In this document: positions 1-8,395 of the stretch, piece after piece
Layout: every line of letters begins with the position of its first letter
Numbering within the stretch: position 1 is the first letter of the stretch
Assembly: GCF_004340205.1 (NCBI RefSeq)
Contig: NZ_SLWB01000005.1
Span: 1-64,000, forward strand
Direction: 5' to 3'
DNA: 64,000 bases
DNA from: Acetobacteroides hydrogenigenes
GTDB lineage: Bacteria; Bacteroidota; Bacteroidia; Bacteroidales; ZOR0009
Made by a program: the position numbers and the translations under genes
Notes under the pieces: generated by a model
Told to the model about the DNA's origin: nothing
The model's input: the letters and a program-made list of their open reading frames with translations, nothing else
The model's database searches: none

Positions 1-83
1 CTTCCCATTCCGAACAGGGCCGTTAAGCCCGCCAGCGCCGATGGTACTGCTACACCAAGCGGGAGAGTAGGTGGCCGCCAAAC
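1..83 (+). rRNA. rrf: 5S ribosomal RNA, 3' part
   Basis: The window opens inside a 5S rRNA. The conserved core CCATTCCGAAC, the segment AGCGCCGATGGTACTG and the 3' segment GGGAGAGTAGGT are in the order expected for 5S rRNA. The 5' end lies before the window, so only about the last three quarters is present, and the 3' end is approximate. It is presumably the last gene of an rrn operon and is followed directly by a strong terminator. Confidence 0.93.
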
Positions 84-90
84 CTATAGA

Positions 91-120
91 GCCCCCGATC
101 ATTAGATCGGGGGCTTTTTT
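91..120 (+). terminator. Rho-independent terminator of the rRNA operon
   Basis: A perfect 10 bp stem, GCCCCCGATC with GATCGGGGGC around an ATTA loop, is followed by six T. It sits a few bases after the 5S end and most likely ends the rRNA transcript. Confidence 0.92.
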
Positions 121-152
121 TATGCCTTGTTTGAAGCGGTTCTGATGCGGGG

Positions 153-485
153 TTAGCTTTTGTTGCGGGCAAAAAGGAGCACGTCGAGGATGGTGCGCTT
201 TATACGGCTGTCAATGTTCCTTTCGATATCAGTTTCGGTAACCTGATATTCGTACTTTGTGCTGCTGTTGGGGATGTAGTCGAATGTATCCTTGATGATG
301 TTGGGGTTGAACTTTATTGTTAGCCGATCGGGAAGTAGAACAATGCTGCTAAAGAAAATGCTCGAGTTCCCTTTAGATATCCAAACCTCAAAGGAAGAGT
401 CTGTGTCTTTTGTAATAAGACATGGCTTTACAAGGTTTTTCTCGTAGTTTCTTATTTCATCGTAAAGGCTGGAAAGCTTATTCAT
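153..485 (-). CDS. Small hypothetical protein, 110 aa
   Basis: I do not recognise this protein. It is 110 residues long, hydrophilic, with no signal peptide or membrane segment. The middle has alternating hydrophobic residues suggesting beta strands (VWISKG, SSIFFSSIVLL, LTIKF), and the end is a basic amphipathic helix (IDSRIKRTILDVLLFARNKS). The start ATG is the first in frame and leads into MNKLSSLYDEI. It stands alone on the minus strand, converging on the rRNA operon, with about 140 bp of gene-free DNA upstream. A small cytosolic protein of unknown role is the most that can be said. Confidence 0.55.
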   Translation of the reverse strand: MNKLSSLYDEIRNYEKNLVKPCLITKDTDSSFEVWISKGNSSIFFSSIVLLPDRLTIKFNPNIIKDTFDYIPNSSTKYEYQVTETDIERNIDSRIKRTILDVLLFARNKS

Positions 486-629
486 GGCTCTATTTTTATA
501 AGAGTTAGAACAGGCCGTATTGCGTAGTGTTTATGGGAAGATCTTAATTTGTGTTATGCTGAAAATGCCTATTTATCCCAGTGCTCAAACCCCTTTTTGA
601 TGATGATTTTGTAACTATACGAGAAAAGG

Positions 630-2186
630 TTACTGATTGGCGAGCTTCCAAAGGCTATAAAAGATGAAGTTAGTAATACGTTCCATTCGGGGGTAGTTAA
701 TTATGCTGGCTTCGTCGGCAGGAGTATGGTAGTCGGCATGTTCGCCAGTCGTGATAACGATAGAGGGTATTCCTGCTTTTACAAACATGTCATGGTCGGA
801 GCCATGCGTCCATAAGTCCAGTTCTCTTTCAGAAATAGGATCTGATATACCAATTTTTGCCATTTGGGCGCTTTGTTTAAGGTGTTGCTCTGGGCTACCA
901 TCAAAATTTCCTAGAATAATGGGATATACATACATATCGGAATCGAAATGGCTCTGGTTAGACCGTCCGATCATGTCGATGTTTACAACCGCTGCTGTTT
1001 TTTTAAGCGGGATGATGGGGTTGTTGATCATGTAGTACGATCCGTATAGTCCGATCTCTTCGCCGGTAAATGCCACCAAAATTATGCTTCGGTTAGGTAC
1101 ATGACCGGTGCTTTTGGCCAACTGTAGTAGGCGAGCGATTTCTAGCACTGCTGCTGTTCCCGATGCATTATCGTCTGCACCGTTAAAAATACTATCGGCC
1201 ATGTTATCCGCGAATTTGGTATGAGAAATTGCTGTGCCAATATGGTCGTAATGCGCGCATACGACTACGGCTTCGTCCTTCTTATTAGCGCCACCAAATA
1301 CCCCAACAACATTTTCGGTTTGAACCTTTGTGAGCCTGTCGGCTGGTAGGCTGCCGCTAATCTCTAATGCCTTTCCAACTAGAGTTCCTTTTACATGGGG
1401 GTATTCCTTAAGCGCTTCTTTGGCAAAAAGTTTTTTAAGTAAGATTTCGTCGGTTAAAAGAATGTCAACCTTTGGATGCCTTGCAAGGAAGGGCAATACC
1501 TTGCTGTAGTAGCTATTTTGGTTGGGCAATATGGGATTTGAAGTGGACGTGTAGAATAGCGTATCTCCTGACCTACTTATTTTTTGCATGAGCGGAGAAG
1601 CAAAGGCAAATCGGCTACGATTGAGCTCTGTGACCTCATTTGTTGGGAGAACGAGGAGAAAGGTGCCCTTAACCTCTTCTTGCCTTGCATTACAGGTTTG
1701 GATTATCCTGTTCAACCCTTCGTCGATCGATTTGGCTGCCACTACAGGGGCATAGCAAGCGCTGTCCGATTCCCTATTTTCTACAGAACCGAAGTAGGGA
1801 ATTATAGAGGTGTTGCCAATGCCATCTCCCGATAGCGGCATTATGTCGCTAAAAAAGTAGATCTTTCTTGAAGAATCCTTAATCTTTACTGAAGCATTCC
1901 TAAAGTCGAAAGGGGATGAGTATAGTTCGAAGGATTGAAAGAACGGCTCTGCGCTACCTGGGTTGATGGGGCTAAGTCCGGCCTCCCTAAACTTATCGGC
2001 AATGTAGGTTGCCGCAATTCGTTGTTCGATGCTGCCGGTTTTACGTCCTTTTAGGCTATCGGAAGCCAAAACGTATATGTGCTTCCTTAAGCTATCGGGG
2101 GATGCTTTAAGACCTTGAAGGAAGGCTTGTGCGCTGCTGCTGTAGGCCATGGCAACGAGCAGAGCAGGAAGTAGGAGCTTCTTCAT
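630..2186 (-). CDS. Exported M28 family zinc metallopeptidase
   Basis: A 518-residue secreted or periplasmic peptidase of the M28 (aminopeptidase/glutamate carboxypeptidase-like) family, expected to release N-terminal amino acids using two zinc ions. Residues 1-21 form a signal peptide (MKKLLLPALLVAMAYSSSAQA). The catalytic domain is in the C-terminal half with all ligands in order: AHYDH around H312, GADDNASG with D338/D339, TGEE with E376/E377, NIDMIG with D404 and DYHTPAD with H487. A long insert at residues 90-290 fits a PA-like domain within the family, though I cannot confirm that fold. No C-terminal type IX sorting tail is visible, so a periplasmic location is likeliest. It stands alone; the region upstream contains a tandem repeat array. 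Confidence 0.9.
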   Translation of the reverse strand: MKKLLLPALLVAMAYSSSAQAFLQGLKASPDSLRKHIYVLASDSLKGRKTGSIEQRIAATYIADKFREAGLSPINPGSAEPFFQSFELYSSPFDFRNASVKIKDSSRKIYFFSDIMPLSGDGIGNTSIIPYFGSVENRESDSACYAPVVAAKSIDEGLNRIIQTCNARQEEVKGTFLLVLPTNEVTELNRSRFAFASPLMQKISRSGDTLFYTSTSNPILPNQNSYYSKVLPFLARHPKVDILLTDEILLKKLFAKEALKEYPHVKGTLVGKALEISGSLPADRLTKVQTENVVGVFGGANKKDEAVVVCAHYDHIGTAISHTKFADNMADSIFNGADDNASGTAAVLEIARLLQLAKSTGHVPNRSIILVAFTGEEIGLYGSYYMINNPIIPLKKTAAVVNIDMIGRSNQSHFDSDMYVYPIILGNFDGSPEQHLKQSAQMAKIGISDPISERELDLWTHGSDHDMFVKAGIPSIVITTGEHADYHTPADEASIINYPRMERITNFIFYSLWKLANQ

Positions 2187-2478
2187 ATGGATCGCTACGA
2201 AGGGTTAAAACGTGGGCCGATCGGTGTGCTTGGCAGAGACCCGCCTGCGTAAATGTATAAGATTATTTGGTTCGTTGTTCGTTGTAGCGCTAATGTTCGT
2301 AGTTGGGCTGCTAAATGTGCTTGTGCAAGGGAGCTATTGGGGCAGAAAGGTGCTCTTGCAGCAGCTTTGGATGGCGGTTTTGTAGGCGTAGAGGCCAGTT
2401 TGTGGGGGCTAGAGGTGTATAGGTTTGTCGTAGTAATGGATTCTAGAGGAAGCATAGCAGAAGTGCGCAACGTAGTAG
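2187..2478. other. Gene-free DNA upstream of the M28 peptidase gene
   Basis: About 290 bp between the peptidase start and the tandem array. Open frames exist on both strands but they are low in complexity, overlap each other in different frames and resemble no known protein. The peptidase promoter is presumably here, but I see no clear TAnnTTTG box. Confidence 0.5.
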
Positions 2479-2666
2479 TGAGCATGTGAAAATAAGTTGC
2501 GAGTACGAACAGTGTAGTCGCGAGTAGGTAAAATAAAGTTCTGAGTATGTACAACGCAGTCGTGAGTATGTAAAATAAAGTTGTGAGTGTGTACAACGTA
2601 GTCGTGAGTAAGTGAAAGAAATTCGTGAGTACCTGAATATTTTTTGCGAGTACCTGAATGGTTGGG
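2479..2666. repeat. Tandem array, 21 bp units in 42 bp dimers
   Basis: About nine head-to-tail 21 bp units, each starting TGAGTA or CGAGTA, with starts at 2479, 2500, 2521, 2542, 2563, 2584, 2605, 2626 and 2647. Two unit types alternate in the middle: one ends in ACAACGTAGTCG-like sequence, the other in AAAATAAAGTTG-like sequence, giving a 42 bp dimer. Copies at the right edge have diverged. Because 21 is a multiple of three, reading frames stay open across the array on both strands, giving spurious ORFs of heptapeptide repeats. There are no unique spacers, so it is not a CRISPR array. Confidence 0.88.
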
Positions 2667-2790
2667 CCTGTTTCTCGTAGGAACAAAGGAGATGCGGCCT
2701 TGTGAGTTGGTGGGTCGTCGCGAATAAGGTATGGATATAAGGGTCGAATATCGATGCCGCATATGGCCTATGCTTATCGGGCGAATGGGA

Positions 2791-2822
2791 AAAGAAAAAG
2801 CCTTCAGATTTCTCTGAAGGCT
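2791..2822 (-). terminator. Terminator of the initiator tRNA gene
   Basis: Read on the minus strand, a perfect 10 bp stem AGCCTTCAGA / TCTGAAGGCT with a GAAA loop is followed by TTTTCTTTT. It lies a few bases past the tRNA 3' end. Confidence 0.85.
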
Positions 2823-2828
2823 TTCTAG

Positions 2829-2901
2829 TAGCGGGAACAGGACTCGAACCTGTGACCTTTGGGTTATGAGCCCAACGAGCTGCCAACTGCTCCATCCCGC
2901 A
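2829..2901 (-). tRNA. tRNA-fMet (initiator), anticodon CAT
   Basis: A 73-base cloverleaf on the minus strand with the CAT anticodon in the loop CTCATAA. Two features mark it as initiator rather than elongator: three consecutive G-C pairs (GGG/CCC) close the anticodon stem, and the first acceptor pair is mismatched, here T1 against T72 rather than the familiar C1-A72. D stem GAGC/GCTC and T arm ACAGG-TTCGAGT-CCTGT are intact. CCA is not encoded. A minus-strand terminator follows. Confidence 0.92.
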
Positions 2902-3074
2902 ATATAATATCTTAAGTTGTATTGCTTTCGTGTTTCTCAATTGCTCTGCAAAGGTAATTCCTTTTTTCGATTCTGCAAGGGTTTTCTAAAAAATATGTTT
3001 GCTATAATTGTGAATGGCTCTTGTTCTATTTGGAAACTAAGCTGTAACTTCGTGGAATAAAACAGAATTGTCCT

Positions 3075-3458
3075 ATGCCATTAGTATTTAAACCTGTTGA
3101 CATCAGTACGGAAGAGAAGGAGTGCCGTAAGGACTACTTTGACCGCCATACGCCCTATGTAATATGCGAGCGCCAAGCTAAGCGCAACGAGAAGCTAAAG
3201 GTAAAGGTAACCTTGGGCGATCAGTACGTACATCCCGACGACTACGACCACTACATTAGCACTATCCAGCTTTGGAATAGGGAGACGCTACTTGCGCAGG
3301 TGCACTTTATGCCCGGTGCAATGGGAAATCAGCCAGGCCATGTAGAGGTTGATTTTTATGTTGTTCCTAAGATGACCATGAACCTTACTGCAATGGCCGT
3401 TTGCACCAAGCATGGCTTGTGGGAGAGCGAGACCGTTGATGTAGCCGTTGTGGATTAA
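3075..3458 (+). CDS. Superoxide reductase (desulfoferrodoxin-like, single iron site)
   Basis: A 127-residue cytosolic protein with the superoxide reductase fold. It would reduce superoxide to hydrogen peroxide at a mononuclear iron centre, a defence typical of anaerobes and microaerophiles. The five iron ligands can be matched: H25 in DRHTPY, H53 and H59 in HPDDYDHYI, and C110 and H113 in CTKHGLW. The N-terminal rubredoxin-like Cys4 domain of two-iron desulfoferrodoxins is absent, so it is the neelaredoxin type. The lysine usually before the first histidine (EKHxP) is replaced by arginine (DRHTP). It is alone between the tRNA gene and the M23-like gene; the electron donor is not encoded nearby. 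Confidence 0.8.
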   Translation: MPLVFKPVDISTEEKECRKDYFDRHTPYVICERQAKRNEKLKVKVTLGDQYVHPDDYDHYISTIQLWNRETLLAQVHFMPGAMGNQPGHVEVDFYVVPKMTMNLTAMAVCTKHGLWESETVDVAVVD

Positions 3459-3514
3459 GCTGCGAATGAGCTTCTGGGTAGCCGATTGGAAACGTAATGT
3501 TCGCCTTTCGGCTT

Positions 3515-3548
3515 TTTGCGCATAGTACGCTTAAATCTTATATATTTG
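3515..3548 (+). promoter_or_regulatory. Bacteroidota-type promoter for the M23-dxr-rseP group
   Basis: TTTG at 3515-3518 and TATATTTG at 3541-3548 match the -33 (TTTG) and -7 (TAnnTTTG) boxes of the Bacteroidota sigma factor, with a 22 bp spacer, slightly longer than usual. The next gene starts 22 bp further on. Confidence 0.6.
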
Positions 3549-3570
3549 TGGTCTTCAACATAACCCTACA

Positions 3571-4434
3571 ATGGCCGAGAGCAAAAAGAAGAAGCTGATC
3601 ACCAAGCTGCACCATAAGTACCGTTTAAGCATCTATAACGATTCCAATCTTGAAGAGGTTTGGTTCCTTCGTCTATCGCGAATGAATGTGCTGCTTGTTT
3701 TTGGCTCGCTGATAATCCTGATAATATTTGGTGTAACCATTCTTATTTCGTTCACTCCGCTGCGCGAGTTTATACCCGGCTATCCCGACAAAAATACCCG
3801 TAGGACTATTGTTGCCAATGCGCTAAAGGTTGATTCGCTCGAGCGTGAGCTAACCATGTGGCAGCGCCATCTTGATAACATCAATAGGGTTCTTTCGGGG
3901 AAGCCTACCGAGGTTATCGAGAGCAAACCCGATACGACAAAGAAGTATAAAAACCTGGATTTGGGCCGATCGGAGGAGGATTCGAAGTTCAGAGCCGAGG
4001 TGGAAGCTGCCGAAAAGTATAAGCTGGCCGTTTTTGATAAGGCCAAGAAGACGCAAGGTATTTCGGGCATTCGCTTCTATACACCCGTGAAGGGGAAAGT
4101 GCTAAAGCCGTTTAACAGCCAAGCAGGGCAGCTGGGCGTAGTGCTTTCGGTGGCGCCTAACGAGCTGGTGCTGGCAACCCTAGAGGGAACGGTGGTTAGC
4201 GCCGGATGGAGCATGGAGTTTGGGTATAGCATCGTTATACAGCATAGCAACAACCTGATATCAGCCTATAAGTACAACTCGCAGGTTATGAAGAAGGTTG
4301 GTGAGAAAGTTCGTGCTGGTGAGGCTATAGCCGTGGTGGGAACAAGAAGCGAGCAGAAAAATACGGCTCAGCTCCTATTTGAGCTTTGGTTTAACGGAGT
4401 ACCGATTAACCCACAGCACTACGTTATTTTTTAG
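3571..4434 (+). CDS. Membrane-anchored M23-like protein with degenerate active site
   Basis: A 287-residue inner-membrane protein: a basic cytosolic N-terminus, one transmembrane helix at about residues 38-60, a coiled-coil-like stretch (about 85-160), and a C-terminal LytM/M23 domain. M23 enzymes cut peptidoglycan cross-bridges with zinc held by HxxxD and HxH motifs. Here the first motif is lost (FNSQAGQLGVVLS) and HxH is altered, with HSN kept in VIQHSNNLIS but YAHL replaced by YKYN. It is therefore probably non-catalytic, a scaffold or activator like EnvC or SpoIIQ rather than an endopeptidase. Its stop is immediately followed by dxr, indicating co-transcription. Confidence 0.75.
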   Translation: MAESKKKKLITKLHHKYRLSIYNDSNLEEVWFLRLSRMNVLLVFGSLIILIIFGVTILISFTPLREFIPGYPDKNTRRTIVANALKVDSLERELTMWQRHLDNINRVLSGKPTEVIESKPDTTKKYKNLDLGRSEEDSKFRAEVEAAEKYKLAVFDKAKKTQGISGIRFYTPVKGKVLKPFNSQAGQLGVVLSVAPNELVLATLEGTVVSAGWSMEFGYSIVIQHSNNLISAYKYNSQVMKKVGEKVRAGEAIAVVGTRSEQKNTAQLLFELWFNGVPINPQHYVIF

Positions 4435-4437
4435 GTG

Positions 4438-5589
4438 ATGATTAAGAAGAGAATTGCAATACTTGGCTCAACCGGCTCGATAGGTACGCAAGCCCTTGAG
4501 GTTATTGAGGCAAATCCTGACCTATTTGAGGTAGAAGTTTTAACGGCCAATAATAGTATAGAGCTGCTTATAGAGCAAGCCGTAAGATACCAGCCAAACG
4601 CAGTTGTTATCGGTAATGAGGCAAAGTACCAGATGGTGGCTGATGCGCTTAGCCGCTATCCGATTAAGGTGTATGCCGGATCTAAGGCTATAGAGCAGAT
4701 CGTAGAAATGGAGACCATTGATGTGGTGCTAACGGCTATGGTTGGCTACTCGGGTTTAATGCCCACCATCAATGCCATTAAATCGAAAAAGGTAATTGCT
4801 CTTGCCAACAAGGAAACCCTAGTTGTTGCAGGCGAGCTGATAACCGCTCTATCGCAGGAGAATAGGGTGCCCATAATTCCGGTCGATTCGGAGCACTCTG
4901 CCATTTTCCAATGCTTGGTTGGCGAGCTGAGCCCTATAGATAAGGTTATACTTACCGCGTCGGGTGGTCCATTCCTTCATACCGACATTGATACGCTGAA
5001 AACCGTCACCCGTGCTGATGCCTTAAAGCATCCGAACTGGAGCATGGGGGCGAAAATTACCATCGATTCGGCATCGATGATGAACAAGGGGTTTGAGGTG
5101 ATAGAGGCCAAATGGCTCTTTGGGGTGACCCCCGACCAGATTGACGTGGTGATACACCCACAGTCGATCATCCACTCGATGGTACAGTTCGAAGATTCGT
5201 CCATAAAGGCGCAGATGGGGTTACCCGACATGAAGCTTCCCATTCAGTATGCCTTTACCTTTCCTGATAGGGTAAAAACAGACTTTAAGCGCCTAAATTT
5301 TAAAGACTACAGTACGTTAACGTTCTTAGAACCCGATACCGGCAAGTTCCGAAATCTTGCTTTTGCCTACGAGTCCATGCGACAAGGGGGAAATATGCCC
5401 TGTATCCTAAATGCCGCTAACGAGGTGGTGGTCGAAGCCTTTTTAAAGGGGAAGATCGGGTTCCTAGAGATGTCGGACATCATCGAGAAGGTTATGTGCA
5501 GGGCATCTTTTGTCCAAAAACCAACACTGGCCGACTACTGCGAAACCGATACCGCAGTGAGGACGCTAACAACATCGCTAATTCGATAA
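4438..5589 (+). CDS. dxr: 1-deoxy-D-xylulose 5-phosphate reductoisomerase
   Basis: Converts DXP to 2-C-methyl-D-erythritol 4-phosphate with NADPH, the committed step of the MEP isoprenoid pathway. The NADPH-binding loop LGSTGSIGTQ is at the N-terminus, followed by NKETLVVAGE. Metal ligands are D150 and E152 in PVDSEHSAIFQ and E223 in FEVIEAKW, with the substrate-binding DSASMMNKG just before. About 383 residues is normal length. I chose the ATG at 4438; a GTG one codon upstream, abutting the previous stop, is also possible. rseP follows after 3 bp, so the order M23-like, dxr, rseP is almost certainly an operon. Confidence 0.97.
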   Translation: MIKKRIAILGSTGSIGTQALEVIEANPDLFEVEVLTANNSIELLIEQAVRYQPNAVVIGNEAKYQMVADALSRYPIKVYAGSKAIEQIVEMETIDVVLTAMVGYSGLMPTINAIKSKKVIALANKETLVVAGELITALSQENRVPIIPVDSEHSAIFQCLVGELSPIDKVILTASGGPFLHTDIDTLKTVTRADALKHPNWSMGAKITIDSASMMNKGFEVIEAKWLFGVTPDQIDVVIHPQSIIHSMVQFEDSSIKAQMGLPDMKLPIQYAFTFPDRVKTDFKRLNFKDYSTLTFLEPDTGKFRNLAFAYESMRQGGNMPCILNAANEVVVEAFLKGKIGFLEMSDIIEKVMCRASFVQKPTLADYCETDTAVRTLTTSLIR

Positions 5590-5592
5590 AAA

Positions 5593-6906
5593 ATGGAAAT
5601 ACTTGTAAGGGTAGCACAGCTACTATTAAGCCTTTCGATCCTAGTGCTGCTCCACGAGGCAGGCCACTTTTTCTTTTCTAAGCTTTTCAAAATCCGTGTA
5701 GAGAAGTTCTACCTATTCTTCAATCCTTGGTTTTCGCTGTTTAAGTTTAAAAAGGGGGATACTGAGTACGGTGTTGGTTGGCTTCCATTGGGGGGCTACG
5801 TTAAGATTGCCGGTATGATTGACGAGAGCATGGATAAGGAGCAGATGAAAGAGCCTGTTCAGCCATGGGAATTTCGTGCAAAGCCATCGTGGCAGCGCTT
5901 GCTGGTTATGATTGGTGGAGTTCTGGTAAACTTTCTACTAGCGCTGGTTATCTACATCGCAGTTCTTTACACATGGGGCGAAGAGTACGTTGCCAATAAA
6001 GATGTAACCTATGGTATTCAGGCCGACAGCTTGGCTCAGCGCATAGGATTCCGCAATGGCGATAAGATTATTTCGTTGGATGGAAAACCTCTCGAAAATA
6101 TAGCAACGCTTCAGGGGGACATCGTCCTCAATGAGGTGAAGAATGTACTGGTTGAACGTGATGGAAAGCAGGTTAATGTTGCCATTAGCCCAAAGTTTGT
6201 TCCCGAAATCCTTAAAGCAAAAGGGATGTTCGGTCCTCGTGTAAAGTACATCGTTGCCGATGTTGCTGATGGTATGCCCGCAAAGGCTGCTGGGGTAAAG
6301 GCTGGCGATAGGTTTATAAAAGCAGATACATCCACGTTTGAGTATGTCGATGAGTTTAAGAGCTACTTTGCTGCTCATAAGAACAAAAAAATTACAGTAG
6401 CGGCTTTGCGCGGTAACGATACCGTTAGCTTTAGCATTGTTCCAAATAGCCAAGGTTTAATAGGAACGATGTTTACAACTTACGAGCAGTTTAAGATTAG
6501 CAAAATTGAGTACGGTTTTTGGGAGTCTATTCCTGCCGGAATAGACCATGGTATAGACAAGGCTGTTAAGTACGTTCAGCAGCTAAAGCTGATTGTAAAA
6601 CCTGAAACAAAGGCATACGAGTCGTTAGGTGGTTTTATTGCCATTGGTAAAATATTTCCAGGATCGTGGGATTGGGGAGCCTTTTGGGAAATGACGGCAT
6701 TCCTTTCTATTATTCTTGCTATAATGAATATTCTGCCTATTCCAGCACTGGATGGAGGACATGTTATGTTCTTGCTCTACGAGATGGTTACCCGTCGTAA
6801 GCCCAGCGAGAAGTTTATGGAGTATGCCCAGATTGTAGGAATGGTAATCCTTTTAGCATTACTTATTTATGCAAATGGGAACGATATAATAAAATTATTT
6901 CGTTAA
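5593..6906 (+). CDS. rseP: RIP metalloprotease RseP (site-2 protease)
   Basis: An inner-membrane zinc protease that cleaves substrates within the membrane, classically anti-sigma factors and remnant signal peptides. The first transmembrane helix carries HEAGH (H21, E22, H25) and the last region carries ALDGGH with the third ligand D387 inside NILPIPALDGGH. Between them are two PDZ-like domains (about residues 115-205 and 205-290), as in E. coli RseP. The 437-residue length is normal. It is downstream of dxr by 3 bp and followed after 27 bp by a lipoprotein gene. Its natural substrate here is unknown; no anti-sigma gene is in the window. Confidence 0.95.
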   Translation: MEILVRVAQLLLSLSILVLLHEAGHFFFSKLFKIRVEKFYLFFNPWFSLFKFKKGDTEYGVGWLPLGGYVKIAGMIDESMDKEQMKEPVQPWEFRAKPSWQRLLVMIGGVLVNFLLALVIYIAVLYTWGEEYVANKDVTYGIQADSLAQRIGFRNGDKIISLDGKPLENIATLQGDIVLNEVKNVLVERDGKQVNVAISPKFVPEILKAKGMFGPRVKYIVADVADGMPAKAAGVKAGDRFIKADTSTFEYVDEFKSYFAAHKNKKITVAALRGNDTVSFSIVPNSQGLIGTMFTTYEQFKISKIEYGFWESIPAGIDHGIDKAVKYVQQLKLIVKPETKAYESLGGFIAIGKIFPGSWDWGAFWEMTAFLSIILAIMNILPIPALDGGHVMFLLYEMVTRRKPSEKFMEYAQIVGMVILLALLIYANGNDIIKLFR

Positions 6907-6933
6907 TTTCAAGCAATAATTAAACCTACCGCT

Positions 6934-7938
6934 ATGAGATTACAAAAATGCATACTGATTGTCTTTACCATCCTAGCCCTATTTACAGGATGTAAGGAAA
7001 CCAAGAAGGGAAAAACAATGCTTCCGAGTCCAGCAGGGGCTATTTGTGATGTATTGGTTGTGATTAACGAAGAGAGCTGGAAGGGAGAGCTGGGAAATGT
7101 ATACCGTGAGGTACTCACAGGTCCTTATCCATACCTTCCACAAATAGAGCCTTACTTTAACCTATCCCATGTAACCAAGGATGTTTTTGCATCAACGGCT
7201 CAAAAATTTCGGAATCTTATTATTACGAAAGTAGACCCAAAGTTTACCAAGCCTCAGTTTGTCATTCAAACCGACGTTTATGCTTCGTCGCAGGTTGTAG
7301 TAAACGTTGCGGCTCCTACTGCCGAAGCCGCTGCAATTTACATAAAGGAAAATGCTGATCGGTTAAGGGAGATTCTGGATCAAACCGAAAAGGATCGCTA
7401 TGCCGAGTTGGCCAAATCGAAGGCAGAAGCCTCCATTACTGCTGCTGTTAAGGAAAAGTTTGGGTTTGACATCTTCTTTCCTAGCGGATATCAGCTTCGC
7501 ACTAGCAAGCCCGACTTTATGTGGATATCGCTGGAGACTAACCTCTCGAGCCAAGGCTTACTAATTTATACCAGCAAGTATAGCGGCGAATCGGATTTCA
7601 CCGAGGAAAATCTGAGCAAGATTTCCGATGGCTTCACAAAGCAGTTTGTACCAGGACCAAGCGATGGAAGCTTTATGGTAGTTGGTAAAACCGTTGCTCC
7701 TAAAGTAGAAAAGCTTACCTATAAGGGACGCACTTGGTACCGCACGCGCGGCTTCTGGGATGTGAAGAACGACTTCATGGGAGGTCCGTTTATTAGCTAC
7801 TCTACCTACTGGAAGGAAAGGGACATGGTGCTCACCATCAAGGCGTATGTATATTCGCCTAAGAAAGATAAGCGCAAAACGCTGTTGCAGACAGAGGCGC
7901 TCATTTTCAACGTGAACCTAGATGGAAAAGAATCCTAA
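6934..7938 (+). CDS. DUF4837 family lipoprotein
   Basis: A 334-residue predicted lipoprotein. Residues 1-19 are a lipoprotein signal and the lipobox LFTGC puts the acylated cysteine at position 20. The mature part begins with a KETKKGK-rich linker and then a domain resembling the Bacteroidota-restricted DUF4837 family (start PSPAGAICDVLVVINEESW), whose function is unknown. The middle has a helical, lysine-rich part (about residues 135-175). It follows rseP by 27 bp and its last 17 bp overlap the next gene, so the two are translated from one message. A role in the cell envelope is an inference from the lipobox and the rseP context only. Confidence 0.82.
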   Translation: MRLQKCILIVFTILALFTGCKETKKGKTMLPSPAGAICDVLVVINEESWKGELGNVYREVLTGPYPYLPQIEPYFNLSHVTKDVFASTAQKFRNLIITKVDPKFTKPQFVIQTDVYASSQVVVNVAAPTAEAAAIYIKENADRLREILDQTEKDRYAELAKSKAEASITAAVKEKFGFDIFFPSGYQLRTSKPDFMWISLETNLSSQGLLIYTSKYSGESDFTEENLSKISDGFTKQFVPGPSDGSFMVVGKTVAPKVEKLTYKGRTWYRTRGFWDVKNDFMGGPFISYSTYWKERDMVLTIKAYVYSPKKDKRKTLLQTEALIFNVNLDGKES

Positions 7939-8299
7939 AAGGAGTGGTACTTTTGGGATAATAACGAAGGAGCAAATGGAGGATGCGCTGCTTCGCGAAG
8001 AGATTGTAGTAGATGTTGCTAAGCAGCTCGAAAAAGATTTTGGGATGTGGGGTATGTCCATCTCTTTTAGCAACGATATTCCTCGTGCTTACGAAGAACT
8101 CTATGTACAAGTGTACAACCATATTGTAGCGCTTGGGGTTGGCGATACCAGTCGGCTTAAGAATCTGCTGTACCAGGTTGATATTAATGTGGCAGGAGTT
8201 TTAAGGCAAAAGGTAGAAGGTAGCCTAGAGGAAGAGCTGGCGCATAAGATTATTGAGCGTGAGCTGCAAAAGGTTCTGTTAAGAAGATTTTATAAGTAA
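7922..8299 (+). CDS. Hypothetical protein overlapping the DUF4837 gene, 125 aa
   Basis: I do not recognise a family. The protein is 125 residues, cytosolic in character, mostly helical and charged, and ends in a strongly amphipathic basic helix (KIIERELQKVLLRRFYK). Its ATG lies inside the last codons of the lipoprotein gene (17 bp overlap), pointing to translational coupling. It ends the group that begins with the M23-like gene, as a terminator follows 12 bp later. Overall it looks like a small conserved protein rather than a chance frame, because the reading frame, overlap and terminator fit together. Confidence 0.7.
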   Translation: MEKNPKRSGTFGIITKEQMEDALLREEIVVDVAKQLEKDFGMWGMSISFSNDIPRAYEELYVQVYNHIVALGVGDTSRLKNLLYQVDINVAGVLRQKVEGSLEEELAHKIIERELQKVLLRRFYK

Positions 8300-8310
8300 A
8301 TAAAGGAAGA

Positions 8311-8340
8311 GGAGGTTGCCGGATTGGTAACCTCCTTTTT
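8311..8340 (+). terminator. Terminator after the dxr-rseP group
   Basis: Stem GGAGGTTGCC / GGTAACCTCC with one mismatch near the GGATT loop, followed by TTTTT. It closes the plus-strand group starting at 3571. Confidence 0.88.
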
Positions 8341-8395
8341 AAATTTGCGTTAGGGATAACATCGTCGTTTTTAGTTAACGATAAAACATGAAATT

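Noticed and set aside
2195-2940. Three overlapping minus-strand open frames of 117-165 codons
   Set aside because: They run through the 21 bp array, where a unit length divisible by three keeps all frames open, and one covers the tRNA gene. The translations are heptapeptide repeats with no protein-like character.
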